Below the pieces are notes generated by a model, which was given only the letters and a program-made list of their open reading frames with translations, was not told the origin of the DNA and searched no databases. The translations under genes were made by a program, and so were the position numbers. From the IMG/VR virus record IMGVR_UViG_3300044995_000369, positions 1-64,000 of that record: a DNA stretch of 64,000 bases; one strand, given 5' to 3'. Positions 48,809-57,552 of this stretch are shown piece after piece (position 1 is the stretch's first letter; every line of letters starts with the position of its first letter). This DNA comes from a virus.

Positions 48809-48854
48809 ATAACTTCCTCCAAATTGCAGTCTTTACTCAAGGAGTTTATAAACT

Positions 48855-48863
48855 ATTGTAACA
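48855..48863 (-). promoter_or_regulatory. Possible extended -10 promoter of the sheath gene
   Basis: TGTTACAAT reads leftward in the 69-bp gap before the sheath ATG. No good -35 is present. A 12-bp palindrome AGTTTATAAACT lies just downstream. Confidence 0.3.
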
Positions 48864-48877
48864 CACTTATTTATTTT

Positions 48878-49666
48878 TTAAGGAGTTATTTCAGAATCTC
48901 CTATGGAAGGAATGGTACCTCCGTTTAATGGAATCCACTCCATAGAAACTTTTTTGATTGGAGAGCCTTCTTTACCCAAATACCAGTCTTCCAATCTTAA
49001 GTATAGCCTTAGAGCCTTACCATACATTCCGGTTCTTTGATCTACTTCAGTTTTGCTATTTGATAGATCCACAAAAAACTTTTGGGCTCCAAGGTCGTAA
49101 AGGATCTCTTGCCTTGTCTGAAACCATTTATTTAAGGCTTCTTTTATTATCATTGATTCTTTAGATGTATGACCATAGCACTTGAACTCCAGTAGATACT
49201 CTTTTCTTTGAGCATAGAGTGGGAGTATTTTATCATTCACATTTATGTATAACCTAAGTCTTGGAGTAAGTTCCTTTCTTCCACCCCAAGGAACCCTTGT
49301 CAAAGAAGCCCCAGCATCTTTAATCACATCAAAGGTTATAACTCCAGGAAGGTTGTTCCATGGAGCATCTTTGTTATAACTTTGAAAATCTTCCCACTTT
49401 CTATTTATATCTGCTTCAAAAGGATATACTTCAATTGGGACTTTATAGTAGTATTGAGTTCCTGATAAGTTTTCTATAAAGTAACCCTTCAGTCTTGTTT
49501 CCCATTCTTCTTTTATTTTAGAAGCAAGCTCTTCCATGTACTTGACAATACCTATAGGCTTGCCGTTTGTTTGGAAATATAGTTCTGTAGATGCTTCATA
49601 TAATACATCTAGTGTAATTGGTTCTGGAACTGGCTTATTGAGGTAAATGATGTTTGGATATGGCAT
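48878..49666 (-). CDS. 262-aa neck/tail-completion protein, putative
   Basis: ATG at 49666 overlaps the stop of the preceding gene (TAATG), with GGAGG inside that gene's end. The protein is mixed alpha/beta, with a helix (YMEELASKIKEEWETRL) and strands around 140-240. No family is recognised. It lies immediately before the sheath gene, a position usually held by tail terminator or neck proteins in contractile phages. Inference from order only. Confidence 0.45.
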   Translation of the reverse strand: MPYPNIIYLNKPVPEPITLDVLYEASTELYFQTNGKPIGIVKYMEELASKIKEEWETRLKGYFIENLSGTQYYYKVPIEVYPFEADINRKWEDFQSYNKDAPWNNLPGVITFDVIKDAGASLTRVPWGGRKELTPRLRLYINVNDKILPLYAQRKEYLLEFKCYGHTSKESMIIKEALNKWFQTRQEILYDLGAQKFFVDLSNSKTEVDQRTGMYGKALRLYLRLEDWYLGKEGSPIKKVSMEWIPLNGGTIPSIGDSEITP

Positions 49667-50175
49667 TAAAGCCTCCTGCTATCTTTGTAAGCCCAGCATA
49701 AATAGTACTTTTGTTTGTTGTCATCTACCCTGATATGTTCTACATGTTGAATCCTGAATGGAGTAGCAACATTAACTTTTGCATATTCTATGAATACATT
49801 TGGGTCATCTACTATTGGACAGTTTTCGTATTCTAGTATCACATCCTGTTCCTTTGGCCTTCTGCATTTTTCAAAGATATACAATCTTTGAACATTATCT
49901 ACTTGGCCAGGAAATCCTCCACTTGGGGGAGTTAATGCTCCTAAAGGACCCACTCCTCCCGTACCAATCGAAAGTACTTGATAAGAAGTTTTTACAGGGA
50001 TATCCCAATATTTCCACTTAGGGCCAGAAATAGCAACTCCAGCTTTGGGATCCCAAAACTTGCTGTATTCTCCTATTCTATACCATCTCAGAAGAACCCA
50101 GTGGCCCTGAGGTTTAGTAATAGAGTCTCCATACAAGACTCCTTTAATATCGCTAGTTAAAGTTATCCAGTTCAA
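49666..50175 (-). CDS. 169-aa head-tail connector protein, putative
   Basis: The start is TTG at 50175 (MNWITLTSDIKG): it overlaps the stop of the previous gene (TTGA) and has GGAG 6 bases upstream, while no ATG lies nearby. The protein is beta-rich with many tryptophans and tyrosines and a proline/glycine-rich loop (about 75-90). It belongs to the connector set between the capsid and sheath genes. No family is recognised. Confidence 0.45.
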   Translation of the reverse strand: MNWITLTSDIKGVLYGDSITKPQGHWVLLRWYRIGEYSKFWDPKAGVAISGPKWKYWDIPVKTSYQVLSIGTGGVGPLGALTPPSGGFPGQVDNVQRLYIFEKCRRPKEQDVILEYENCPIVDDPNVFIEYAKVNVATPFRIQHVEHIRVDDNKQKYYLCWAYKDSRRL

Positions 50176-51611
50176 AGTCTTCTCCTCACCGGAATACTCA
50201 TACTGGTGTCATACAAACTTTTTGTACCAGTAGAGATTGACATGGGGCCCTTATCTTGAACTCTTTCTTGTTTCGGCTTGTTCTTTTCTATACATTCTAG
50301 CAGTCTTTTAAGCGACTCTTTGCCAGGGCTTCCTGCAGTACCATTTTTTGAATTACCATCAGACAGTTCTCCGTATTCTATAGTAACTCCTGGCAATTGT
50401 CTCTTTCTAACAAACAAACTCGAATTACTTCCCATGCCTGTGCCCGGATTTGCTTCTGTTCCCGACGTGAGCATATCCAAAGCAGTAGAACAGCAAACAT
50501 ACCTAGAAAAGGATTCTATTTGATCTTGGGTAAGCTTAGTAAAGTCCAAATGAGGACTCATCTTGATGTAGTGCAGAGTATACATATGAATAAGTTTGGA
50601 ATATTCATAGTAGTCTTTTGCACTAAATTGTTCCATCCACAACCCAGCATTTGCCCTTGCGATATCTACTGTACACATCATAGGATCTAAAACTCCAAGA
50701 AAATGAAACCTCTCGAGTACATTTTTCTTGCTGGAGTCTAGGTTCCTTATCTTAAGTGGGTTTAAAACTAAAGTAAACTCATGGTTTGTTATATCAGAGG
50801 GCAAGCCAGATGTTTGTATGATTAATTGATTTTGAATCGCTGTTACTGTAATATCAACAGTTGTTTTAACAAAAGGGTTCATTGGATATGTCAAAACTTG
50901 ATATGTTAAAGTAGCTACACCAGCTGGATCGTCTATGTAAATATTTTCCGGCCAATAGATGGTAATTACTGAAAGGTCAGTAAGTCCTATGGAGTAGTTT
51001 TCAGGATCCGAACCTACTGGCTTAAGGATGCTAGATACTTCTACTGGAGAAGTAATTCCGCTACCAGGTATGAAAATAGTTCCAGATTCCCCATTAAGAA
51101 AAGCTTCCAGCTCTTCCGGAGGACATGGCGTATAAGGTAAGATATTCCCCTGAGGTCTGGTATCTGGTATTAAAACTGTTACATTATCGTTGACTGGAGC
51201 AGAAACTATATCATGTCTATCTAATATAGTTACTGGGTCTGGAGGAGGAGTTGTTACTGGTTTTAGACTTTCTTTTGTTCTAAAAGGGATGACTATGTTC
51301 GAAGCAAGCTCTTCATTTGTGCTAGATTTTATACCAGAAGGTCCAGAAACTATGACAATTTCATATGACCTATTCTGTAAAAATATTCCAGGAGATGGAG
51401 CAATTATAAGATTCTTTCCATCTACCTGTCTTGATATACTGAATGGGTTGTAGTCTGGTAGTAAAAAGAGAAATACAGTTGATTCTGTAACTGTCGCCAG
51501 GTTTAAATCTTGGTTGAATTCCAGTACAATAGAGCCATCCAAATATGCATTATTTGCGTCTGCATAAATGGATGTTTTAACTAAAGATAAAGCCATATAA
51601 CATGATAACAT
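50172..51611 (-). CDS. 479-aa protein with an N-terminal Ig-like (Big_5/SbsA type) domain
   Basis: Residues about 10-110 show the SbsA-type Ig pattern: IYADANNAYLDGSIVLEFNQ, DLNLATVTESTVFLF, then YEIVIVSGPSGIKS and PFRT. This is followed by a proline-rich link, a second beta part to about 290, and a helical C-terminal half with a cysteine pair (RYVCCSTAL). Ig-like domains often decorate phage heads, necks or tails and bind weakly to surfaces. The start is ATG at 51611 or the ATG 15 bases on; neither has a good ribosome-binding site, and CATGTTAT is repeated in tandem there. It sits at the head-tail junction in the operon. Confidence 0.6.
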   Translation of the reverse strand: MLSCYMALSLVKTSIYADANNAYLDGSIVLEFNQDLNLATVTESTVFLFLLPDYNPFSISRQVDGKNLIIAPSPGIFLQNRSYEIVIVSGPSGIKSSTNEELASNIVIPFRTKESLKPVTTPPPDPVTILDRHDIVSAPVNDNVTVLIPDTRPQGNILPYTPCPPEELEAFLNGESGTIFIPGSGITSPVEVSSILKPVGSDPENYSIGLTDLSVITIYWPENIYIDDPAGVATLTYQVLTYPMNPFVKTTVDITVTAIQNQLIIQTSGLPSDITNHEFTLVLNPLKIRNLDSSKKNVLERFHFLGVLDPMMCTVDIARANAGLWMEQFSAKDYYEYSKLIHMYTLHYIKMSPHLDFTKLTQDQIESFSRYVCCSTALDMLTSGTEANPGTGMGSNSSLFVRKRQLPGVTIEYGELSDGNSKNGTAGSPGKESLKRLLECIEKNKPKQERVQDKGPMSISTGTKSLYDTSMSIPVRRRL

Positions 51612-51633
51612 GTCATATAGCTTTTTCTTGTAT

Positions 51634-51659
51634 AGTCCTACAACTGCAGTTGTAGGACT
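51634..51659. repeat. 26-bp perfect palindrome before the Ig-like gene
   Basis: AGTCCTACAACTG followed directly by its reverse complement, 23 bp upstream of the Ig-like gene's ATG. No T run follows on either strand, so it is not a classic terminator. It could be a protein-binding site or an RNA processing hairpin. Confidence 0.6.
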
Positions 51660-51703
51660 TTAGAGTTGGTAGCTTTTGTTGATCTGTCTATTATAAGGGT
51701 AGA

Positions 51704-52261
51704 TTATATGTACTTTTCTATAAGCTCAATATAATCTTCTCTTGCAGGGCCTGATTTTTCTTCAGCCAGCAAGTTTCTAAAGAAATCAGAACCCTTCTTC
51801 CCTTCCTTCTTTATAGCTTCGAGAGCTACCTTGAGACCGGATATTTCTTTCGAGAGTAGCTCATCGTATACAACCAATTCCTCAACCATAGCTGGTGAAT
51901 TAGTTTCTACTACTGGAACTGTAGTAATAGCTTTAATTTGCTCTTCTGAAAGGTCAGAAGTAAGCAAGATAATCCCACTTTCAATTGCTTTATGAATCGA
52001 CTCGTAAAGAGTAGGAACTGCATTTTCCGGAACGACTTTTCTAATTGAACTAAGATTTCCATCTTCGTCTGGAATTGCGGAAAGGGAAAATATGGAACCA
52101 AAACTCCAAAGATTCGTTCTGCCAGAAAGTATTACTTCTTTGCCAGAATACTTCTTTGCAAAATCTATCTTTTTTTCAGAACTTGTAGTTGCTTTTTCTT
52201 TTTTAGCAGAAGGTTCTGCAGCAGTAGCTTCTGTTTTTGTTTCTTTTGACTCTTGTGACAT
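51704..52261 (-). CDS. 185-aa protein following the capsid gene
   Basis: The ATG at 52261 (MSQESKETK) is preferred over an in-frame GTG 12 bases upstream, because GAGAGG ends 4 bases before it. The first 35 residues are Lys/Glu/Ala/Thr-rich and probably disordered; the rest is a small alpha/beta domain with a helical end. It is the first gene after the capsid terminator and has its own promoter. It might be a head completion or decoration protein, but no family is recognised. Confidence 0.5.
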   Translation of the reverse strand: MSQESKETKTEATAAEPSAKKEKATTSSEKKIDFAKKYSGKEVILSGRTNLWSFGSIFSLSAIPDEDGNLSSIRKVVPENAVPTLYESIHKAIESGIILLTSDLSEEQIKAITTVPVVETNSPAMVEELVVYDELLSKEISGLKVALEAIKKEGKKGSDFFRNLLAEEKSGPAREDYIELIEKYI

Positions 52262-52290
52262 AGTACCTCTCACTCAAAAACTAGATATGT

Positions 52291-52320
52291 ATTATTAACA
52301 TACCAAAACTACACCGTCAA
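52291..52320 (-). promoter_or_regulatory. Promoter of the connector/tail operon
   Basis: TTGACG (52315-52320), 18 bases, AATAAT (52291-52296), reading leftward straight after the capsid terminator. This gives about 25 bases of leader before the ribosome-binding site of the 185-aa gene. Confidence 0.55.
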
Positions 52321-52321
52321 C

Positions 52322-52346
52322 AAAAAAAAGGCCCCTGAAAGGGGCC
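52322..52346 (-). terminator. Intrinsic terminator after the major capsid gene
   Basis: Leftward GGCCCCT-TTC-AGGGGCC followed by eight T. A strong GC stem in AT-rich DNA, 27 bp after the capsid stop. Confidence 0.93.
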
Positions 52347-52372
52347 CTTTACCAGGATGCTCACTTTAACCA

Positions 52373-53821
52373 TTAAGGTACAATCGCACTAGTACCAGGT
52401 TCACTCAGAGCACCAACGTTGTAGTAAGCTTGGAAGTTTTTGTAGTTTTTATCAATTACCACGTCTTTGATAACATAAACACCGCGGCCTTGATTTAGAG
52501 GAATGGTCGCAAACTTTTCACGGAATGCCATGAAAGTAACCTCTTTTTCAATATCTTCCCATTCAAGAACACCAGGAGCCTGTTCTTGGAGAATAGCAAC
52601 TGGTTTCTTATTGGATACGAGATAAATGTTGGTAACGAATACATCCCTACCGCTTATTGTTACTCTCCTAATGGGGACCTGGGGAGTTACAACCACAGTC
52701 AATGAAGCACCAGGAAGCTGGGCTCTCATTGCCATGTATGCTTGGGTAGTATTAAGACCCGCAGAGTAAGGATCAACACCATTTACTCCTGTGGAACCAA
52801 CCACTTGACCCCAATTGAATATTGAACCAGGATTGCCAACATTGTCAGCACCATAGGTTCTCATTCTAATTGTCAATTCTTCTCCAAGAGGATGATTCCA
52901 ACCCGCATCAAATGGAGTAGATGGGAGTCTACCGACCATGTTTGCTGTTCCAAGAATTGTACGGAGCTCTGAATCACCAAACATTTCAAAGAGAACAAAC
53001 GGATGGATCATCATTACACCGATATCTTGGCCTCTCATTGAAGCATAGGACATAACTCTCAAGATATCTTCAAGAGTTACGGTACCATTATGAGCACCAT
53101 TGATTGCTCTACCTGAAGTAGTTACCTTGAAAACACTATTTGCAGGGTTTGAGTTATTGTACATAATCTTACCCATGCTGTTAACAAGGCGAATGACTTC
53201 TTCTTCTTTGCGATAGCGGAAGCCATCTGCAATAGAAGTAATTAGGAAGCCCAGGACTCCAAACTCGTCAGAGTTCATTAGATCCTTGTCTACTTCAACT
53301 TTCACACCATAAGTCTTAACATCAAACGCAATTTGGTTCGCATAGTCATTAAGACTTGGCTGTACTGTAGGATAGCTACCATAGCGGGGTACTTCTCCAA
53401 CCTTAGTCATACCAAATCCGCGAACCATTGCAATCATGGTTCTATTCAAGGTAGGACCTACCGGAATAGTAGTTGCAAGGTAGTTTGTAGCAATCAACTG
53501 CGGTTTAATGTAGTTCATCATGAATACTTCAACTGCAGTTGAGAAAATGCTACCAAACGTTCCTTCATTCAGCACGTTTTTGACCAAACCGCGAATTGTG
53601 GTATCTGGTCTAGTTTCACCGTTCAATGCTCTTAGAAGAGCATTAGCAGACTGTTCTAGATTGCTGATCACCTGATTCTTAGCGGCAACGTCAAGGTCTT
53701 TGAATTTGACCTTTGTACCGTCCTCAAGAGAAACTTCCATTGTTGCAAGTTCCTCTTTTACGGGAACTGTGGTTTCTTCCAATCTGAACCAGTTCTTTTC
53801 TCTGTTAATTATCCCTTTCAT
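52373..53821 (-). CDS. Major capsid protein, HK97 fold (482 aa)
   Basis: ATG at 53821 (MKGIINREKNW) is chosen because AGGAG (53829-53833) stands 7 bases upstream; an upstream TTG in frame has none. The N-arm is about 100 residues (VPVKEELATMEVSLED), after which FGSIFSTAVEVFMMNYIKP and ATTIPVG give the typical start of the P domain. GEVPRYGSYPTV, the spine-helix region and a long beta-rich C-part follow. It forms the icosahedral shell. The position after portal, protease and scaffold is classical. Strong terminator downstream fits high expression. Confidence 0.87.
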   Translation of the reverse strand: MKGIINREKNWFRLEETTVPVKEELATMEVSLEDGTKVKFKDLDVAAKNQVISNLEQSANALLRALNGETRPDTTIRGLVKNVLNEGTFGSIFSTAVEVFMMNYIKPQLIATNYLATTIPVGPTLNRTMIAMVRGFGMTKVGEVPRYGSYPTVQPSLNDYANQIAFDVKTYGVKVEVDKDLMNSDEFGVLGFLITSIADGFRYRKEEEVIRLVNSMGKIMYNNSNPANSVFKVTTSGRAINGAHNGTVTLEDILRVMSYASMRGQDIGVMMIHPFVLFEMFGDSELRTILGTANMVGRLPSTPFDAGWNHPLGEELTIRMRTYGADNVGNPGSIFNWGQVVGSTGVNGVDPYSAGLNTTQAYMAMRAQLPGASLTVVVTPQVPIRRVTISGRDVFVTNIYLVSNKKPVAILQEQAPGVLEWEDIEKEVTFMAFREKFATIPLNQGRGVYVIKDVVIDKNYKNFQAYYNVGALSEPGTSAIVP

Positions 53822-53845
53822 TTTCCTACTCCTATACCCTGCCAA

Positions 53846-55057
53846 TTATTCAACCTCATAGCGGATCGTAGCCCAACCGTACCATCTAGCACTATCTGAT
53901 CCAATAATTAGATCTCTTAGTTGCTGAACGGTAAGGGTTGAATTTTCAATCTTTTTAGCAAGTGCCCAAATTGCATAATCAATACCACCGGTTTGATTAC
54001 TTGCAACCTCAATACCAGGATAGTGCATAGTTTCATTACCCATTGGCATTCTGACTGCAAAGTCAAAACCAGTGAGAGTAAACTTTGCACCAAGGGGAAC
54101 AGTGTCTACATAACCGGCAGCAGTAGTGATAATTGGATTTCCCCACTTGTCTACTCTAATTTTTGCACCAGTTACAAGAGATGCAGGACCATCAACTATA
54201 AGGGCTGCTTGATCCTTAGTAGCTGTGAATTGTACATGTCCAATTCCATCTGCTCCAATGTAATCACCATGTGTACTGACTGCACCAGCAGTCTGAATGC
54301 TACCAAAAGCAGAGTGATTTGTGCTAGCAATTACAAAGGGAATCCTATAGTAGCCCTCTTTCGCAACAGTTATAGCACCTATTTTACGTTGATACTGATA
54401 AGAGTTATTTCTTGTTTCTCTAATAGTATCTTCCATGCAGACGCCAGCAACTTTTGCTGTACTACCAGGAGCACCAAGGCCGTTTCTCAACGTAGCTGCC
54501 AAACCGCTAGCAATGTTGGTATCATTGATGTCCAATCCAGTTACTGGGTCGATAATCCCAAAAAGTGTGTCTAGAGTACCAAAGTACTCCTGAACATTAA
54601 CATCAGTACCATTTGCTTCAGCAAGGAAGCCTTGGATATCCTCGCTATAGCCCCAATAAGGACTATTGAAAGGAGACTTTTGAAGTGAACCGTCGGCTCT
54701 TTTGAAGGCAAAGAATTCACCAGCCAAGTCATTGGGTGGGTTATCTACAGTGTTCTTAACACCAAGCTTCTTTGGGTCATTTTGATATGACCAAGTAGTT
54801 CCATTGTAAATCCTTGCATCATAGGTCATGAGGATTTTACCTTGGCTAAATACAAAGCCCTCAAAATCATCACGATTACCTCTCCTGTATCTTACAGGAA
54901 GATTTCTGATGGGGCGATAGACACCACGAGTTCTAGACGCATTTTCGACCACATTGTAGCCGAAATACGGCTTGATGGTCAGGTCATTACGTCTGCGAAG
55001 CTCTGCTTGATCCCATGCCCCTGTTTCTTGAAACAGCAGTTCATTGTCTTGAGACAT
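53846..55057 (-). CDS. 403-aa head structural protein, putative
   Basis: ATG at 55057 with a perfect AGGAGG 8 bases upstream, suggesting strong translation. Gene lies between the scaffold and capsid genes, 24 bp from the latter. The protein is mostly beta with aromatic residues and a helical C-terminal end (SDSARWYGWATIRYEVE). A single cysteine. Possibly a capsid decoration or minor shell protein made in amounts similar to the capsid protein; no family recognised. Confidence 0.5.
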   Translation of the reverse strand: MSQDNELLFQETGAWDQAELRRRNDLTIKPYFGYNVVENASRTRGVYRPIRNLPVRYRRGNRDDFEGFVFSQGKILMTYDARIYNGTTWSYQNDPKKLGVKNTVDNPPNDLAGEFFAFKRADGSLQKSPFNSPYWGYSEDIQGFLAEANGTDVNVQEYFGTLDTLFGIIDPVTGLDINDTNIASGLAATLRNGLGAPGSTAKVAGVCMEDTIRETRNNSYQYQRKIGAITVAKEGYYRIPFVIASTNHSAFGSIQTAGAVSTHGDYIGADGIGHVQFTATKDQAALIVDGPASLVTGAKIRVDKWGNPIITTAAGYVDTVPLGAKFTLTGFDFAVRMPMGNETMHYPGIEVASNQTGGIDYAIWALAKKIENSTLTVQQLRDLIIGSDSARWYGWATIRYEVE

Positions 55058-55082
55058 TGGTTTTCCTCCTAAATTCTACAGC

Positions 55083-55556
55083 TTACAGCTGACCGTTAAG
55101 TGTTTTGGCAAGATTGGTAACTATAACCTTTTTCTTGCCAGCCCCATCTTTAGATTTATTATTGGCTTCCAACTGAGCCGCATTTGATACAGCTTCAGTT
55201 GAAGTAGCAGCCTCTCTAACAGAGTTAGTCTCTGTTTGAGTAGCAGCTTTTTCTTGAGCAGTAGTCTCTGTCGACGTAGATTCTACATTTTCAGAAACCT
55301 GCTTGTTAGCTTCTAACTTTTCTAAGATGGCTTTGTTTTGCTCGACTAAAGCTTTAACAACAGCAAGTAAATCTTGAATTTGCTCCTTAGCCGGATCGTT
55401 TTCCTTCGGCGAAGTAGACACAGAATTAGCTTCAGTAGTTTGGTTATTAGTAGTAGAGTTACCTGCTTTCAACGAAGCAGCAACTTCGCCAAATACCTTG
55501 TTTTGTTCAGCCATTTGGGCTGAAAGAGAATTTAAAACTTCCAAAAGTTTCTCCAT
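55083..55556 (-). CDS. Nested scaffold protein made from an internal start (157 aa)
   Basis: Inside the protease gene, in the same frame, ATG at 55556 (MEKLLEVLNSLSAQMAEQ) has AGGAAGG 7 bases upstream. The product would be the coiled, Glu/Lys/Asn/Thr-rich C-terminal part only, like lambda Nu3 within gene C. Internal initiation is inferred from this site; it is not proven. Confidence 0.55.
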   Translation of the reverse strand: MEKLLEVLNSLSAQMAEQNKVFGEVAASLKAGNSTTNNQTTEANSVSTSPKENDPAKEQIQDLLAVVKALVEQNKAILEKLEANKQVSENVESTSTETTAQEKAATQTETNSVREAATSTEAVSNAAQLEANNKSKDGAGKKKVIVTNLAKTLNGQL

Positions 55557-56807
55557 ATCAGGTCCTTCCTGTATTGCAGATTCTTGATTAATTGTATCAC
55601 ATATATTTTGATTTTCGACATTTTGAGATGAACTATTTTCTTCCTCAAATGCCTCAGTAATCTTATTACAGATTCCTACAAGTTTTGTATCACCTTGACT
55701 TGCTGCCCTTTGTTTTGCAGCTTTAACACCACTCAGCATTGCCTTTCCAGAAGAGTTGATAAATGGGTACTTAAGTTGCCCATCCTCTACTTTTAGAAAG
55801 CCGTCTTTCCAGGTTTTGGCATTAGCGGCATCAAGAGCCTCAAAACGTGCAGTTTGACTAGAAGGAGCATTCCATTTACCATCCCTATTGGGGTTCTTTC
55901 TAATCAATTCTATGACAGAAGAAGTATTGTTATTATAAACTTCTCCTTCTTCTGGAACCTTGTATTTTTTTCTCCAATCTTCTATTTTAGAATTTTCCTC
56001 AGTAGAGGAAGATGTTTCCGGAGATTCTGAGTGCTGAGATTTATCGAAATTGACAACTTCTTGTATCTTTTTATTGTAAAAAGTTACCGCCCTGAACTCG
56101 GGGATTGGTTGTCTTATAGAGTTTTGCTCCATAGCAACAACTCTAGCATTTCTATAAGCCGGTACCAAAACAAAGGATAACTCTGCAGCATAGTTCGGTA
56201 TAACTGTAAAAACAACCCTCCTCTCTTTACCATTTTTATCTTTTATGACTTGTCCTGGATAATGAGGACAATCTTCTGATGTACCATCTGAACCACATTC
56301 CTCGCAAATGTAGCCTTTTGGCATGTAGCTAATTGATTGAGTGTAGTCAATCATATCTTGGATTCTTTCAATGGACTCTTTATTTACTATCATTTGCCCA
56401 GCAAATATGCTTGGGACTTTAAAAATACCTTCCGCTACTGCTACGCTTAAAACCCTACCAGCAACTTCTGGTTTTCCACTGAATGAACTGAGAGGTTCTA
56501 GACCATCATTATGGTTATAGATAACAGGTATGGGTTGAGGCGAAGTGAAAGTTTTCAGAAACCTCTTGGCTTCGGAATCGTAGTTTACTCTTTTGTAATT
56601 CTCACTTGGTAAATCAAAAGGCATCACTTCGGAGGCGATATACAGAGCACCAGCCTTGTTCATGTATTTTTTAGCATCATTAATGACTTTTTGATATATG
56701 GGAGGTGCTTTAATGGCACCTTCATCCGCTGCATTTGAATCAAACTTAATTATGGGAACTGAAACCAGCTCTTTATCAGTTTTAAGACTTTCTTTAATAG
56801 CATCCAT
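55083..56807 (-). CDS. Prohead protease-scaffold fusion (574 aa)
   Basis: The N-terminal 230 residues fit an S78-like prohead protease: H99 in YNHND, S158 and S160 in TQSISYMPKGY, and E209 plus S211 in AAELSFVLVPAYRNA. A C168-x2-C171 and C180-x-H182 group after the serine looks like a small zinc site, as in some prohead proteases. A middle segment (about 290-390) with KYPFINSSGKA follows, then a disordered coiled C-terminal part (418-574) resembling scaffold. It lies between portal and capsid genes, as expected. It would assemble the prohead, then cut scaffold and capsid N-arms. Initiation at 56807 has no clear ribosome-binding site but a TAAAAT box 7 bases before it. Confidence 0.8.
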   Translation of the reverse strand: MDAIKESLKTDKELVSVPIIKFDSNAADEGAIKAPPIYQKVINDAKKYMNKAGALYIASEVMPFDLPSENYKRVNYDSEAKRFLKTFTSPQPIPVIYNHNDGLEPLSSFSGKPEVAGRVLSVAVAEGIFKVPSIFAGQMIVNKESIERIQDMIDYTQSISYMPKGYICEECGSDGTSEDCPHYPGQVIKDKNGKERRVVFTVIPNYAAELSFVLVPAYRNARVVAMEQNSIRQPIPEFRAVTFYNKKIQEVVNFDKSQHSESPETSSSTEENSKIEDWRKKYKVPEEGEVYNNNTSSVIELIRKNPNRDGKWNAPSSQTARFEALDAANAKTWKDGFLKVEDGQLKYPFINSSGKAMLSGVKAAKQRAASQGDTKLVGICNKITEAFEEENSSSQNVENQNICDTINQESAIQEGPDMEKLLEVLNSLSAQMAEQNKVFGEVAASLKAGNSTTNNQTTEANSVSTSPKENDPAKEQIQDLLAVVKALVEQNKAILEKLEANKQVSENVESTSTETTAQEKAATQTETNSVREAATSTEAVSNAAQLEANNKSKDGAGKKKVIVTNLAKTLNGQL

Positions 56808-56830
56808 AGTGATAATTTTACCATATAATT

Positions 56831-57544
56831 TTATTTGTTTCTGCCTGTTCCCTCACTTCTAGGACCCATAAAGCTAACGAGAGAAAGATATATTACAGAG
56901 CATGCTGTAGGAACGCTGTATTTATCTGCATAGTCATACAGCATTGATGTCATATCTGAGATTTCTTTTGCTCCCCAGGTGAAGTAGAAGGTAGATAATA
57001 GTAAGTGGGTAAATTCTTTACTAAACCTCAACTTTTGAAACTTGTCTTCTCTACTTTTAAATCCACATACATAAGTATTTATAAACTCATACAGAGTATT
57101 ATTCCAATTCATTGCCCCATCTTCTTTAGACTTTTCGAGTATACTGACTATTTCGTCTTTGTACTCTTTTCCATATCTATACTCCAGGACTCTGCAAGAC
57201 TTATGGTATATTTTTTTACCCAACCACCCCAACCCAACATGATGTTGAGCATACAACTCCAGACAAGAAAGGATCCATTCATAAGTCGGAATGGGAAATA
57301 GTCTGGAACTATCATATATAAAGTTATCTTTTTGAGTAGGTACTAAGATAGCTAGCTTTTTGTTGTATCTCCTACCTATTTTACACATGTAATTGTTGAC
57401 CGTGCTCTGGACTGTCTTTTCTCCTCTGGGAATCTGGTTTGGTCCCTTAAGAATTATATTTACTATACATTCTCCTACTCCAAATGGAAGAAATGAAGGT
57501 TCTTCCCTCGTCGCTTCTTCGAATTTGCTAAGCATTTCTTGCAT
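56831..57544 (-). CDS. 237-aa protein between portal and protease, unknown
   Basis: ATG at 57544 with AGGAG 4 bases upstream, 8 bp after the portal stop. Mostly helical and aromatic, with four or five cysteines, no signal peptide and no recognised domain. Hydrophobic stretch (HLLLSTFYFTWGAKE) is probably a buried helix. Its place between portal and protease suggests a head assembly role, but nothing in the sequence shows one. Confidence 0.45.
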   Translation of the reverse strand: MQEMLSKFEEATREEPSFLPFGVGECIVNIILKGPNQIPRGEKTVQSTVNNYMCKIGRRYNKKLAILVPTQKDNFIYDSSRLFPIPTYEWILSCLELYAQHHVGLGWLGKKIYHKSCRVLEYRYGKEYKDEIVSILEKSKEDGAMNWNNTLYEFINTYVCGFKSREDKFQKLRFSKEFTHLLLSTFYFTWGAKEISDMTSMLYDYADKYSVPTACSVIYLSLVSFMGPRSEGTGRNK

Positions 57545-57552
57545 AGGACTCC

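Noticed and set aside
48248-48928. 226-codon rightward ORF opposite the sheath gene
   Set aside because: Antisense to conserved sheath sequence, no ribosome-binding site, low-quality composition.
52262-52273. GTG start for the 185-aa protein
   Set aside because: It would overlap the ribosome-binding site GAGAGG that serves the ATG at 52261.
53822-53845. TTG start for the capsid protein
   Set aside because: The ATG at 53821 has AGGAG at the right distance; the TTG follows the previous stop directly with no such site.
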